In this document: positions 1 through 8,747 of the stretch, piece after piece
Layout of the letters: every line of letters starts with the position of its first letter
How positions within the stretch are numbered: position 1 is the stretch's first letter
Source: JANLTP01 sp031363055
GTDB taxonomy: Bacteria > Pseudomonadota > Gammaproteobacteria > Burkholderiales > Burkholderiaceae_E
Length of the DNA: 64,000 nucleotides
Assembly (NCBI GenBank): GCA_031363055.1
Contig: JANLTP010000019.1
Coordinates: 1 to 64,000, forward strand
Direction of reading: 5' to 3'
The notes under the pieces: model-generated
What the model saw: the letters and a program-made list of their open reading frames with translations, nothing else
Told to the model about the DNA's origin: nothing
The model's database searches: none
Program-made: the position numbers and the translations under genes

Positions 1-599
1 GCCGCTAATTCCGGCAGTGCCAGAATGGTTTTGCTGTACTTGGCACACAGCACGTCTTCAACCGCCACATCATAGGTACGCAGCCGCGTCGCAACCGGTG
101 CGTACATCGCATCGGCCATGCCTCGCTGCGCACCGAACAGGTAAGGCCCACCGTAGTTCGTCAGACACTCATGCCCGATCTGCAACACGCGCTCGATATC
201 GCCCTGTGCTCGATTCCACACCTTGTAATTGGGGAAGTGACCTTTCAGATTCATCGGCAGCGCTGAGCGCAAGGAAGTGAACCCTGAGTGCATTTCTCCA
301 CAGATCGCGCGGCAGTGCGCTCGGGCGCCTCGTTCAGAGGGTAACAGCGCAGCCTTCGGACGAACTTCATTCAGGTATTCAGCGATCGCCAGCGTGTCCC
401 AAACGGTGACGCCGTTGTGGCGCAAGCAGGGAACCAGAATCGACGGCGCCAGCAGCAGCATTTCGGCCTTGGCGTCGGCGTCATCGGCCGATAGCATGAC
501 TTCCTCAAACTCAAGGCCGGCAAATCGGCACAACAACCAACCGCGCAACGACCAGGACGAGTAGTTCTTGCTGCTGAGGGTAAGCGTGGTGCGCGGCAT
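1..599 (-). CDS. Glutathione S-transferase family protein (3' end outside window)
   Basis: The reading frame is open from an ATG at 599 down to base 1, giving 199 codons and no stop, so the C-terminus lies outside the window. The N-terminus has the thioredoxin-like GST start with the motif SSKNYSSWSLRGW, then a cis-Pro-like segment (SILVPCL) and the glutathione-site segment around DTLAIAEYL. The rest is an all-helical C-terminal domain. The SSWSLR signature is typical of the GST subgroup that includes E. coli YfcF-like proteins. The expected role is glutathione conjugation or peroxidase activity in the cytoplasm; the substrate cannot be read. It is divergent from phaZ across 160 bases with no clear promoter. 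Confidence 0.85.
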   Translation of the reverse strand, partial: MPRTTLTLSSKNYSSWSLRGWLLCRFAGLEFEEVMLSADDADAKAEMLLLAPSILVPCLRHNGVTVWDTLAIAEYLNEVRPKAALLPSERGARAHCRAICGEMHSGFTSLRSALPMNLKGHFPNYKVWNRAQGDIERVLQIGHECLTNYGGPYLFGAQRGMADAMYAPVATRLRTYDVAVEDVLCAKYSKTILALPELA

Positions 600-758
600 G
601 ATGTGTGTCTCCGGTTTATTAAATATCGATGCAATCAACATGCCAGACATGGCCACCAACCGCGCCAGCCCTACCGAAAAAACTTGAGTTTGGTCCACAA
701 CTTGCTTAAGCCTCATTCGCACAAGCCGACAACAACCTAAAACAAGTCGATCGAATCC

Positions 759-2006
759 ATGCTGTATTCCGTTTATCAGGCCTTTTCCGACTACCTCGGC
801 CCTTGGCAACAGACGGCTGAATGGTCGTCAGCCTGGCTCAACGAAACCCTGGGTCGCGACGGTTCCCGGAAACTGCCGATCGGGACACGAGAACTCGCTG
901 CGGCAGGCGAAGTATTTTCCAGATTGCGGCTGACCCATGAGCGGCCGAGCTTTGGCATCGACACCATCAACACCGGCGAGCGCACGGTGAAGATCGCCGA
1001 GCACGCCATTGTGCGTCGTGCCTGCGGTACGCTGTTGCATTTTGAACGTGACGATTTGGCCGACGCCGGTCACAGCGGCAGACCTCTACCCAGAGTGCTG
1101 ATCGTCGCGCCACTGTCCGGTCACTTCGCCACGCTGTTGACCGATACCGCGCGAACCATGCTCGCCGATCATGACGTCTACATCACTGACTGGCACAATG
1201 CGCGCACGGTCGCCACCAGCGAAGGTCCGTTCGGCCTGCCTGAATATGTGGAACACCTGATCGGATTTATCGAGGCGCTCGGACCCAATACCCATCTGGT
1301 TTCGGTCTGCCAACCTTGTGTACCCGTGTTGGCGGCCGTCGCGCTGATGGCCCAGCAGTCCCATCTCGCGCAACCCAAAAGCATGACTTTGATGGCCGGC
1401 CCGATTGACTGTCGGATCAATCCGACCAAGGTCAATCAACTGGCCACCAGCAAACCGATCGAATGGTTCGAGGAGAACCTCATCAGCCGCGTGCCGTGGC
1501 GCTTTGCCGGCGCCGGTCGGCGCGTCTATCCGGGCTTCCTGCAATTAAGCGCGTTCATGAGCATGAATCCGCAGCGCCACCAACAGGCATGCAAGGACCT
1601 CTATCAGAATCGCGCCAACGGCAATCATGAAGCGGCCGAGGCAACGGTTCGCTTTTACGACGAATATTTTGCGGTCAATGACTTGGCGGCAGAGTTTCAC
1701 CTGCAGACCGTTGCCGAAGTATTTCAACAATACTCGCTGGCTCGTGGCACCCTGACGCTCGGCAATCAAGCGGTCGATACTCGCGCAATTCGGCGGACCG
1801 CATTGTTCACGGTCGAAAGCGAGCGCGATGACATTTGTAGCATCGGTCAGACCGTCGCAGCACACGATTTATGCAGCGGCATCAAGCCCTATCTGAAAAG
1901 TCATCATGTGCAGTTGGGTGTCGGTCACTACGGCGTTTTCAGTGGCAAGCGCTGGCGCCAGCAGACTTATCCACGCGTGCGCGAGATGATTCACTCGTTG
2001 AATTAG
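759..2006 (+). CDS. phaZ: Intracellular polyhydroxyalkanoate depolymerase
   Basis: This 415-residue alpha/beta hydrolase has the length and N-terminus (MLYSVYQAFSDYLGPWQ) of the Ralstonia-type intracellular PHB depolymerases. In that family the nucleophile is a cysteine in place of the lipase serine. The segment VSVCQPCVPV puts the presumed nucleophile at Cys184, and the oxyanion-region segment LIVAPLSGHFATLL precedes it. The C-terminal HVQLGVGHYGVFSG carries the likely catalytic His. It would release hydroxybutyrate oligomers from storage granules, so the host probably makes PHB. No signal peptide is present, as expected for a cytoplasmic enzyme. There is no strong Shine-Dalgarno before the ATG. 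The TAG stop lies inside an 18-nt motif shared with two other genes in this window. Confidence 0.9.
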   Translation: MLYSVYQAFSDYLGPWQQTAEWSSAWLNETLGRDGSRKLPIGTRELAAAGEVFSRLRLTHERPSFGIDTINTGERTVKIAEHAIVRRACGTLLHFERDDLADAGHSGRPLPRVLIVAPLSGHFATLLTDTARTMLADHDVYITDWHNARTVATSEGPFGLPEYVEHLIGFIEALGPNTHLVSVCQPCVPVLAAVALMAQQSHLAQPKSMTLMAGPIDCRINPTKVNQLATSKPIEWFEENLISRVPWRFAGAGRRVYPGFLQLSAFMSMNPQRHQQACKDLYQNRANGNHEAAEATVRFYDEYFAVNDLAAEFHLQTVAEVFQQYSLARGTLTLGNQAVDTRAIRRTALFTVESERDDICSIGQTVAAHDLCSGIKPYLKSHHVQLGVGHYGVFSGKRWRQQTYPRVREMIHSLN

Positions 2007-2021
2007 TATGGTGTTTCACGC
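2004..2021 (+). repeat. Stop-codon-associated 18-nt motif, copy 1 (phaZ)
   Basis: The sequence TAGTATGGTGTTTCACGC begins with the phaZ stop codon. It matches the consensus TAGTNTGGTGTKTYACGC also found at 6166 and 49958. The core GTGTTTCAC is a small inverted repeat (GTG-N3-CAC). Function is unknown. Confidence 0.6.
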
Positions 2022-2071
2022 TTATGCCTGTTCGCACAAGTAGTTCCAAGGTACGTCGAAGGAACCCATTG

Positions 2072-3832
2072 TCACTGCTCGGCAATATCCAAAGCGATCG
2101 CCTCGGCAATTTTGATGCCATCAATGGCGGCGCTCATGATGCCGCCGGCGTAGCCAGCGCCCTCGCCGGCCGGATATAGACCCTCGGTGTTCAGGGACTG
2201 AAAGCGCTTCGAGCGCTCGGCTTGTTCTTCAAATCGGGTAATCCGGATCGGCGAGGAGGTCCGCGTTTCGACCCCGGTCAGCATCGCATCGGCCAGATCA
2301 AAGCCGCGAATCTGTCTCGCAAACTCGGGAATGGCTTCGCGAATTGCATGAATGGCGTACATCGGCAGACTCGGATTGGATGGGTCGCCAAGATCGGTTA
2401 AATGCACGCCCGGCTTGTAACTGGGAATGACGCTACCCAAATCGGTCGAGGTCACGCCGTTCAAAAAATCTCCGACCCGCTGCCCGGGCGCTTCATAGTT
2501 GCGTCCGCCCAGCTCGAAGGCACCCGACTCCAGCGTGCGCTGAAACCGTACCCCGGCCAGCGCCTTGCTGCGATCGGCGCCGCTCGCCAGTGACTCGCCG
2601 CGAGCGCCGAAATCGAAATCTGCCGGATGAATGGCGACGACGATACCGGCATTGGCATTGCGCTCATTTCGACTATATTGGCTCATACCATTGGTGACCA
2701 CCCGATTGGGTTCGGAGGCCGCTGCAACCACGGTGCCTCCCGGACACATGCAGAAGCTGTAAACACTGCGCTTGTTGCTGGCGTGGTGAACCAATTTGTA
2801 ATCGGCAGAACCGAGCAGACGATTGCCCGCGAAGGCGCCGAGGCGCGCTTCGTCAATGAGGCTTTGCGGATGTTCAATTCGAAAACCGACGCTGAACGAC
2901 TTTGCTTCGAGGTAGACCTGTCGACGCCGCAACATCTCGAAGGTATCGCGGGCGCTGTGTCCGATCGCCAGGACGACATGTCGCGCATCAATCTGGGTAC
3001 CGTCCTCAAGCACCAGTCCCCTGATGGCGGCCTGCTCAATCTGCAAATCGGTCACCTTGCTGTTGAATCGATACTCACCGCCCAGACGTACGATCTCGTG
3101 ACGCAGAAACTCGACCACCTTCACCAACCGGAAGGTACCGACATGGGGCTTGCTGACGTACATGATTTCTTCCGGAGCACCAGCTCTGAGCATCTCCAGC
3201 AGAACCTTGCGGCCATGAAATTGCGGATCCTTGACCTGGCTCCACAGCTTGCCATCACTGAAGGTACCCGCTCCGCCCTCGCCAAACTGCACATTGCTCT
3301 CGGGCTTGAGTTGGCTGTTACGCCAAAAACCCCAGGTATCCTTGGTTCGTTCACGCACGATTTTGCCGCGCTCCAGAATCAAGGGTCGAAACCCCATCTG
3401 GGCCAAGGTCAACGCTGCAAACAGTCCGCACGGACCCGAACCAATGACCACGGGGCGAACAAAATCACGCTCTGGCGCCTGCGCTACAAATCGGTAGGTA
3501 GTGTCCGGTGTGAAGCCGATCAGCCCGACTGTATTAGCTGATTTTGTTTTAGCTGATTTTTTGATTCCAGCCAACGCTGCCCGATGATCTCGAGTCAGTA
3601 CGTCGAGCGTATAAATAAAATGAACATCGCTGCGTTTGCGAGCATCGATGCCTCGCCTGAAAATGCTGATCTGGACGATCTGATCGGCTTGGATAGACAA
3701 GCGATCCTGAACGGCGCGCTCGAGAGCCTGCGGCGAATGATCGATCGGCAGCTTGATCTGGGTCAGGCGAATTGAAAGCGACGTGGCGGACGAGGCAAGC
3801 GCGGCGGGCGAGACAAGAGCAGTTTCGGTCAT
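2072..3832 (-). CDS. NAD(P)/FAD-dependent oxidoreductase, COG2509 family
   Basis: This 586-residue protein is an uncharacterised FAD-dependent dehydrogenase of the COG2509 type. An N-terminal domain of about 120 residues (IRLTQIKLPIDHSPQALERAV region) precedes a dinucleotide-binding Rossmann motif GSGPCGLFAA at residues 131-140 and an acidic beta2 end (LILERG). FGEGGAGTFSDGKL is the conserved flavin-contact stretch of this family. A late EGAGYAGGIMSAAIDG closes the FAD site. The protein is soluble with no signal peptide. The substrate is unknown. It converges on phaZ with 65 bases between stops. The large open frame on the opposite strand (2627-3541) is its shadow. Confidence 0.88.
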   Translation of the reverse strand: MTETALVSPAALASSATSLSIRLTQIKLPIDHSPQALERAVQDRLSIQADQIVQISIFRRGIDARKRSDVHFIYTLDVLTRDHRAALAGIKKSAKTKSANTVGLIGFTPDTTYRFVAQAPERDFVRPVVIGSGPCGLFAALTLAQMGFRPLILERGKIVRERTKDTWGFWRNSQLKPESNVQFGEGGAGTFSDGKLWSQVKDPQFHGRKVLLEMLRAGAPEEIMYVSKPHVGTFRLVKVVEFLRHEIVRLGGEYRFNSKVTDLQIEQAAIRGLVLEDGTQIDARHVVLAIGHSARDTFEMLRRRQVYLEAKSFSVGFRIEHPQSLIDEARLGAFAGNRLLGSADYKLVHHASNKRSVYSFCMCPGGTVVAAASEPNRVVTNGMSQYSRNERNANAGIVVAIHPADFDFGARGESLASGADRSKALAGVRFQRTLESGAFELGGRNYEAPGQRVGDFLNGVTSTDLGSVIPSYKPGVHLTDLGDPSNPSLPMYAIHAIREAIPEFARQIRGFDLADAMLTGVETRTSSPIRITRFEEQAERSKRFQSLNTEGLYPAGEGAGYAGGIMSAAIDGIKIAEAIALDIAEQ

Positions 3833-3884
3833 GGACAGCAGTCATTGGCGAGCCTGCACGGCCGCAAGATGATAAGCCTTGATT

Positions 3885-4334
3885 CTATACAGGTTGACTC
3901 AGGCGCGCCCTCAGCTCCTCGAGGTCGTTGCCGCTTTGGCGCGCAAGTTCCAGCGTCTGATCCAGACCCAGCTCCGAGACCCGCGCAAACACCCACAGCG
4001 CCGCGCAACGGCGACCGGTTCGGCAATAGGCGAGAATCGGCGTCGGGAGCGTATTCAAGAGCTCTCGAAATTCGCGCCCATCGGGCGCTGCGACGCTCGA
4101 AAATAACACCGGCATGTAGACGAACTTCAAGCCAGCGGCCTCGGCGGCCGCCTTGATCCTCGAGGAATCTACCGCACCTTCTTCGGCGTCCGGACGGTTG
4201 CAAACCAGACTGCGAAAACCGGCCGCAGCAATCGCGTCGACGTCCTCAACGCGAATCTGGGCCGCGTAGCAAAAGTCGTCGCCAGCCGCCTTCAGCTCAA
4301 ATGCCTTCACCTCTAACGCCTTCACCCCTGACAC
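3885..4334 (-). CDS. TIGR01244-type sulfur transferase / phosphatase-like protein
   Basis: This 149-residue protein has the DSP-like fold of the TIGR01244 family, the domain found N-terminal in persulfide-dioxygenase-like Blh proteins. Visible family features are the FCYAAQIRVEDVDAIAAAGF strand-helix and SLVCNRPDAEEG. The active-site loop is AYCRTGRRCAALW, with a catalytic Cys in a Cys-x4-Arg arrangement. It may handle sulfane sulfur or act as a small phosphatase; the substrate is not readable. It sits between the FAD oxidoreductase and slyX, all on the minus strand. An alternative frame over the same DNA (3829-4203) has no recognisable protein. Confidence 0.82.
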   Translation of the reverse strand: MSGVKALEVKAFELKAAGDDFCYAAQIRVEDVDAIAAAGFRSLVCNRPDAEEGAVDSSRIKAAAEAAGLKFVYMPVLFSSVAAPDGREFRELLNTLPTPILAYCRTGRRCAALWVFARVSELGLDQTLELARQSGNDLEELRARLSQPV

Positions 4335-4382
4335 GAAAGATCCATCCTGTAAAACCTCTGCTCAGCGTTCATTTTAAAACAC

Positions 4383-4604
4383 TTAGTAATGGGGCGGCAT
4401 TTCCTCGCGCGGATCGCGCGGTGGACTAACCACCTCGTCCGACTGTCGTTGCTCGCGCAACGCCCGCAAAGCCAATTGCAATTGCTCGATTTGTTCCTGC
4501 TGTCGAAATACGCTGTGGTTCAGGGTCTCGATCAAATCATCGGTGTAGGACAACTTGATCTCAAGCTCGGCAATCCTTGCCTCAAGCGCTTCAGACATGG
4601 CCAT
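4383..4604 (-). CDS. slyX: SlyX family protein
   Basis: This protein of about 73 residues is a continuous coiled coil (EARIAELEIKLSYTDDLIETLN, then a Gln-rich helix). It ends with the family's hallmark tail PREEMPPHY. SlyX proteins are small cytoplasmic coiled coils of unknown biochemical role. Starts are possible at 4604 (MAMSEA) or 4598 (MSEALE). Both overlap the end of the S4 gene by 8-14 bases, so the two are translationally coupled. Confidence 0.88.
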   Translation of the reverse strand: MAMSEALEARIAELEIKLSYTDDLIETLNHSVFRQQEQIEQLQLALRALREQRQSDEVVSPPRDPREEMPPHY

Positions 4605-4830
4605 CGCCCTCAACTTTAGCGACTAACAAAATTCTGGTTCCACGGCACTGCACCGACTGCCCGGCCCTGATTTTCGCCGTTTTGCGATTCTCGGGTTTGC
4701 CATCAACGCTCACCAGGCCATCGGCAACCAGGTGTTTGCCTTGGGCGCCGCTGTCCGCGAGGCCGGCCGCTTTGAGCAGGTCACAAACGCGAATATGCTC
4801 TTCGCTCAGCATGAATTGAATCGATTTCAT
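4591..4830 (-). CDS. Small RNA-binding S4-domain protein (YbcJ-like)
   Basis: The 79 residues are essentially one S4 RNA-binding domain. DLLKAAGLADSGAQGKHLVADGLVSVDG is the helix-turn-strand core with the Gly-x-Lys contact, followed by the basic ENRKTAKIRAGQSV strand. Free-standing S4 proteins of this size bind structured RNA such as rRNA. It is the upstream member of the S4-slyX pair. About 200 bases of non-coding DNA separate it from the divergent glycosyltransferase. Confidence 0.85.
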   Translation of the reverse strand: MKSIQFMLSEEHIRVCDLLKAAGLADSGAQGKHLVADGLVSVDGKPENRKTAKIRAGQSVQCRGTRILLVAKVEGDGHV

Positions 4831-5040
4831 TGAAAATCCCGCAGGCAGTTTGAGCGCTCGAACCGGCGCAGGCAGGACTCTAACTCAATCGGCAATCACC
4901 CGGGCACAAACCGGCACTCAAGCTCGCTAACCGTCTGGCGGCACAGGGTCTCCGCTCAGTCGTTCGCCGATTCGGTTCTCGCAGGGATTCGCGCATGATC
5001 AGCCGACTAGATTCCGAGCGCTATTGGCCAGCGCCCTGTC

Positions 5041-6168
5041 ATGCTGACGATTCTCTTCTCGACCTTCAACGGAATGCAAACGCTACCACGCATGCTGGAG
5101 CGATTACAGGCGATTGAACGTCCGGAAGATTTGCGGATTGTCGCCGTCGACAACCGCAGCGATGATGGTTCGTATGAACTTTTGCAGCAAGCCTGCGAAT
5201 ACTTGCCGATCACGCTGTTCGAATGCCGGGAACCCGGTAAAAACAAGGCGCTGAATTTCGCACTCGATCGGATCGTCGGCACGCTGAGCGATGATGATCT
5301 CGTGGTGGTGACCGATGACGATATTTTGCCCAATGACGATTGGTTATTGCAATTGAGCAGCGCAGCCGCCGCCAATCCCAAAGCCAGCGTGTTTGGCGGT
5401 GCGATTCGCCCGGTGTGGCCTGCGAATGTTCCCAAGTGGTTACCTGATCTCGAGGGCTTCTTCGCGGTATTGTTTGCCACCACATCGACGCGTACCGGCG
5501 TCTGCACCAGCCGCGATATCTACGGCCCGAATATGGCTGTGCGCGGCAAGCTGTTCAAGCAGGGGATTCGATTCAATCCATCGATCGGTCCGGATGGCAG
5601 CCAGCATTTCGGTATGGGTAGCGAGAGCGAATTGTTGCGACGTCTCGAACGCGATGGTCATGAAATGCACTTTTGCGAAGCGGCGGCCGTCGGCCACCAG
5701 ATCAAACCTTCGCTGCTGCGCTGGAGCGCCGTGTTGTCGCGCGCCTACCGATATGGTCGCGGCCTCGGCATGCTGGACGGGCAGGAGCAAGGTTCCATCA
5801 AATCGGCGGGTCAATCGATCAAGCGCGCAGCGATCGCCGAACTCAAGGCATTAGCAACGGCCCTTCCCGGACTGACCAATCGCAGAACTCGTGTGCTGTT
5901 TCGGCGCCAAATCGAACGCGGACGCATCGCCAGCCTGCTCGCTCCCAGCCTGAATCTGTCAGCGGTTATGCGCAAAGTCGCGCGCACGACGTCAGTGCCT
6001 GTTCCGGCACCGGTTGCAACTGCGAGTCGCAGTCGGATTTCAACGCCCATTTCAATGGTCGGCGCAATACCTTCGGCTGCACCGTCACCAGCACCGTCAC
6101 CAGCACTGCCGGTAGCCAGCCAAACGGGCGCTCGATCGCGCGAGGTCGCCGAAATTGTGGAGCGCTAG
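5041..6168 (+). CDS. Family 2 glycosyltransferase
   Basis: This 375-residue GT-A type transferase starts directly with the nucleotide-sugar fold (LTILFSTFNGMQTLPRML). It has the early Asp (AVDNRSDDGS), the metal-binding region VVTDDDILPNDDW (DxD) and acceptor-side motifs such as GPDGSQHFGMGSESELLRRL around the usual catalytic acid. No membrane spans are seen. The last 50 residues are a low-complexity Ser/Ala/Pro linker with short repeats (APSPAPSPALP) that is probably disordered. The gene stands alone, so the glycan product is unknown. Its TAG stop lies in the 18-nt motif described at 6166. Confidence 0.85.
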   Translation: MLTILFSTFNGMQTLPRMLERLQAIERPEDLRIVAVDNRSDDGSYELLQQACEYLPITLFECREPGKNKALNFALDRIVGTLSDDDLVVVTDDDILPNDDWLLQLSSAAAANPKASVFGGAIRPVWPANVPKWLPDLEGFFAVLFATTSTRTGVCTSRDIYGPNMAVRGKLFKQGIRFNPSIGPDGSQHFGMGSESELLRRLERDGHEMHFCEAAAVGHQIKPSLLRWSAVLSRAYRYGRGLGMLDGQEQGSIKSAGQSIKRAAIAELKALATALPGLTNRRTRVLFRRQIERGRIASLLAPSLNLSAVMRKVARTTSVPVPAPVATASRSRISTPISMVGAIPSAAPSPAPSPALPVASQTGARSREVAEIVER

Positions 6169-6183
6169 TCTGGTGTTTTACGC
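6166..6183 (+). repeat. Stop-codon-associated 18-nt motif, copy 2 (glycosyltransferase)
   Basis: TAGTCTGGTGTTTTACGC begins with the glycosyltransferase stop codon. It differs from the phaZ copy at two positions. Confidence 0.6.
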
Positions 6184-6228
6184 TGGCATTTTATGCTGGT
6201 TTTTGGTCCGGCGCGTCCAGATCGACGG

Positions 6229-6951
6229 TCAGATCAATAGCGAATCCTGCCAGCCCATTTGATTCAGAATATTCATGAATTCTTGGTCCGGTACCGCCCG
6301 AATGCTAGTGGCCTCACCGGTGATTGGGTCCCGTAGCCGTAATTCCACACAAGCCAATAACAGTCGATGACAGCCGAACTGTTGCTGAAAAAAGCGATTG
6401 TGAAGACCCTTGCCATGCGTGGCATCGCCAATGATTGGATGGCTGATGTGTTTCATGTGACGGCGTAGCTGATGATGTCGCCCGGTCTTCGGACTCAGCT
6501 CAACCAGCGCATAGCGGGTAGTCGCGTGCCGATCAACCGCAAACGGTAGTTCGACGCATTCTAGCCTCCGAAAGTGGGTGCAGGCCTGCTGTTCGACTCG
6601 CGCTGTGCCGCGGCGATCATAGTCATCAGGCTGACGGATCAACGGATGATCTATTCGCCCTGACTCTCGTGGCCAGCCACGAACAACCGCCAGATAGGTC
6701 TTCTCTACGGTGTTCATTTCGAACTGCCGGCTCAGAATGCGATTTGCGACGTCATCGAGCGCAAACACCAGTACGCCGGAAGTACCCTTATCGAGCCGGT
6801 GAACCGGTTGAACCACTTGGCCTATCTGATCGCGAAGCATCTGCACCGCAAAGCGAGTTTCATGTCGATCAATATCGCTGCGATGTACCAACAGGCCGGC
6901 TGGCTTGTCGATTGCAATCCAATGCGGGTTTCTAAAGAGTATCGTGAGCAT
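6229..6951 (-). CDS. truC: TruC-like tRNA pseudouridine synthase
   Basis: The ATG at 6951 (MLTILFRNPHWIAIDKPAG) is chosen because the RluA-family core starts there. The frame is open further upstream, but only as a shadow of the facing DUF2256 gene. Family features are IDKPAGLLVH, the catalytic loop VQPVHRLDKGTSGVLVFA with the catalytic Asp in HRLD, and the late KTGRHHQLRRHMKHISHPI RNA-contact segment. The length of about 240 residues fits TruC, which modifies U65 of tRNA. Other small RluA paralogues are possible. The start lies 15-18 bases from the divergent DUF2256 start. Confidence 0.83.
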   Translation of the reverse strand: MLTILFRNPHWIAIDKPAGLLVHRSDIDRHETRFAVQMLRDQIGQVVQPVHRLDKGTSGVLVFALDDVANRILSRQFEMNTVEKTYLAVVRGWPRESGRIDHPLIRQPDDYDRRGTARVEQQACTHFRRLECVELPFAVDRHATTRYALVELSPKTGRHHQLRRHMKHISHPIIGDATHGKGLHNRFFQQQFGCHRLLLACVELRLRDPITGEATSIRAVPDQEFMNILNQMGWQDSLLI

Positions 6952-6966
6952 GGGTATATCATCACT

Positions 6967-7113
6967 ATGATGCAGAAGAAGTCTGAGTTGCCCTTCAAGG
7001 TTTGTGTCGCCTGCCAGCGTCCGTTTGTATGGCGCAAAAAGTGGCAGCGTGTCTGGGATGACGTCAAGTACTGCTCCGACCGATGCCGCCAATCCGGGCC
7101 GGGAAAATCATGA
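6967..7113 (+). CDS. DUF2256 domain small Cys-rich protein
   Basis: This protein of about 48 residues (start ATG at 6967 or 6970) contains KVCVACQRPFVWRKKW and then DVKYCSDRCRQS. These are four cysteines in two CxxC/CxxxC-like pairs that form the small zinc-ribbon of DUF2256. The family is often found beside photolyase/cryptochrome or SDR genes; its function is unknown. Its stop overlaps the following SDR start by four bases (ATGA), so the two are coupled. Confidence 0.85.
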   Translation: MMQKKSELPFKVCVACQRPFVWRKKWQRVWDDVKYCSDRCRQSGPGKS

Positions 7114-7826
7114 CACTTGAAAACACGAAACCCGATTCGTTTCCTGATCAATTTCGCGCCTTGGTGATCGGCGCGTCTGGCGCTATCGGGTCCGGTTTCG
7201 TTGCACACTTGAGCGCCGACGCGAGATGCGGCGGCGTCGTCGCGCTGCATCGCAGATCAACGCCGGCGATCGATTTCGAAAATGAAGACTCCATTGCCCG
7301 GGCGGCAACAGCGCTGGCAGACCAGGCCCCATTTGATCTCATCATTCACGCCGGCGGCATACTGCATTCCGAACAATTCATGCCCGAGAAAAAACTATCC
7401 GATCTCAATTACGAGCAAATGACCCGGACTTTTCGGATCAACACCTTTGGCCCGGCGCTGTGCATCAATCATTTCTCGAAGTTGCTGTCGCGAAGCCATG
7501 GTGTCATGGCGGTCATCTCAGCCAAGGTCGGCAGCATTGAAGATAACCGGCTGGGCGGATGGTACAGCTATCGCGCCTCCAAGGCCGCCCTGAACATGGT
7601 GGTTAAAACTGCCGCAATCGAATTGGCTCGATCAAGACCGAAAGCCATTCTGATCAGCTTGCACCCGGGCACCGTCTCCTCAAAACTATCGAAGCCATTT
7701 CGAGGTAATGAAATCGGTCGCTCACCTGCCGAGGCGACCAGCGATATGTTGAAGCTGATCGGCCAGTTGACCACCGCAGACAATGCGCAGTTCCTGTCGT
7801 ACGACGGCAGCCGACTGCCCTGGTAA
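7110..7826 (+). CDS. SDR oxidoreductase, C-factor-like
   Basis: The start is the ATG at 7110 that overlaps the DUF2256 stop. The protein has about 238 residues. A Rossmann nucleotide motif GASGAIGSG lies near residue 20, then IIHAGGIL (the NNAG-equivalent strand), a catalytic-region Ser in VISAKVGS and YSYRASKAAL with the YxxxK pair. The late segment LHPGTVSSKLSKPF is typical of the CsgA/C-factor branch of short-chain dehydrogenases. The substrate is unknown. Coupling to DUF2256 is the only contextual hint. Confidence 0.85.
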   Translation: MTLENTKPDSFPDQFRALVIGASGAIGSGFVAHLSADARCGGVVALHRRSTPAIDFENEDSIARAATALADQAPFDLIIHAGGILHSEQFMPEKKLSDLNYEQMTRTFRINTFGPALCINHFSKLLSRSHGVMAVISAKVGSIEDNRLGGWYSYRASKAALNMVVKTAAIELARSRPKAILISLHPGTVSSKLSKPFRGNEIGRSPAEATSDMLKLIGQLTTADNAQFLSYDGSRLPW

Positions 7827-7868
7827 AAAGCTGTCTGGGTCGAGCTGACGGCAGCGTGCTGATCCGCG

Positions 7869-8747
7869 CTATCGGCCCAGTTTGAGTGCGGCGGTTTCGG
7901 CCTGACAATTGCGATTCACCTTCAGTCCCGTGCTGCGCGCCTGATTGATTTCCGAGCGCGCCGCCTGCAACTGGGCGCGAAATTGCGGATCAGACTGTAG
8001 TCTTGCAACCGCCGCAGCACCGACCTGGCGGCCACTATCGACATCACTTTGCCAATGCATGCCGCAGATCATTCGACTCTGCCCGAATGCATGGCCGCGC
8101 GCCAACAATGCATCAGCACGTTCGGGCGCCAGTTCGGTCAATACCAGACTCCAGGCCCAACCCACCGCCGCATGGCCAGACGGATAGGACGGATCCTTGA
8201 CGACCGACGGCTCTTCCGACGGCGCGCAAGTAGGCTCCTTGATGGCTACAAACGGTCGTACGCGCTTGTAATGATCCTTGGCCGCGTACGTGCTCAAGCC
8301 GGCATCGGCCAAGGTTCGGCGTAACAACATGTTCAGATGCGGCGTGCCCTCTTGCGAAATCGGTACATCGAGCGCACAACTGAAAGTCTCAGCGGCCTTC
8401 GGGAATTTCAGATTGGCATCGTCGGCAGCCAAGGTCCAGCGCGGCGAACCGCGCAGCAATCTGCCTTGCCGATAAGCCGCTTCATCGGCCGCAGCAGCGG
8501 CGGAACCGGGCACAGGCGGTGCAGAAATCAGCTTCAGACTATCCGGCAGATCCTTGCGTTGCAGGTAACCGATCAAATAACCTGAGCCCGGTCGTATCTC
8601 GGGTAAGTCGGCCGGAATGACGGTCGGCAAGCCCGACGCGGTAACCTTGGGCGTCACCGAAGCCGGTGGTAGCGTCGAACCGGAATCACCACCCGTCGCG
8701 CAAGCGCCGAGCGACATCATCAGACCCAGTAGCCAATACTTTGTCAC
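7869..8747 (-). CDS. PAP2/class A acid phosphatase lipoprotein
   Basis: The 292 residues begin with a lipoprotein signal peptide (LMMSLGAC, lipobox LGAC), so the protein is probably membrane-anchored in the periplasm. The vanadium-haloperoxidase/PAP2 phosphatase signature is complete: KDHYKRVRP, then YPSGHAAVGW, then QSRMICGMHWQSDVDSG with the catalytic His and Asp. This is the layout of non-specific class A phosphatases (PhoN-like). Its start overlaps the stop of the EVE gene by four bases (ATGA), placing it last in a three-gene operon. Confidence 0.87.
   Translation of the reverse strand: MTKYWLLGLMMSLGACATGGDSGSTLPPASVTPKVTASGLPTVIPADLPEIRPGSGYLIGYLQRKDLPDSLKLISAPPVPGSAAAAADEAAYRQGRLLRGSPRWTLAADDANLKFPKAAETFSCALDVPISQEGTPHLNMLLRRTLADAGLSTYAAKDHYKRVRPFVAIKEPTCAPSEEPSVVKDPSYPSGHAAVGWAWSLVLTELAPERADALLARGHAFGQSRMICGMHWQSDVDSGRQVGAAAVARLQSDPQFRAQLQAARSEINQARSTGLKVNRNCQAETAALKLGR

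Noticed and set aside
2627..3541. 304-codon plus-strand open frame
   Set aside because: It lies wholly opposite the COG2509 oxidoreductase, which has clear family motifs; the translation resembles nothing.
3829..4203. Alternative minus-strand frame beside the TIGR01244 gene
   Set aside because: It overlaps the recognisable 3885-4334 protein almost fully and has no family features.
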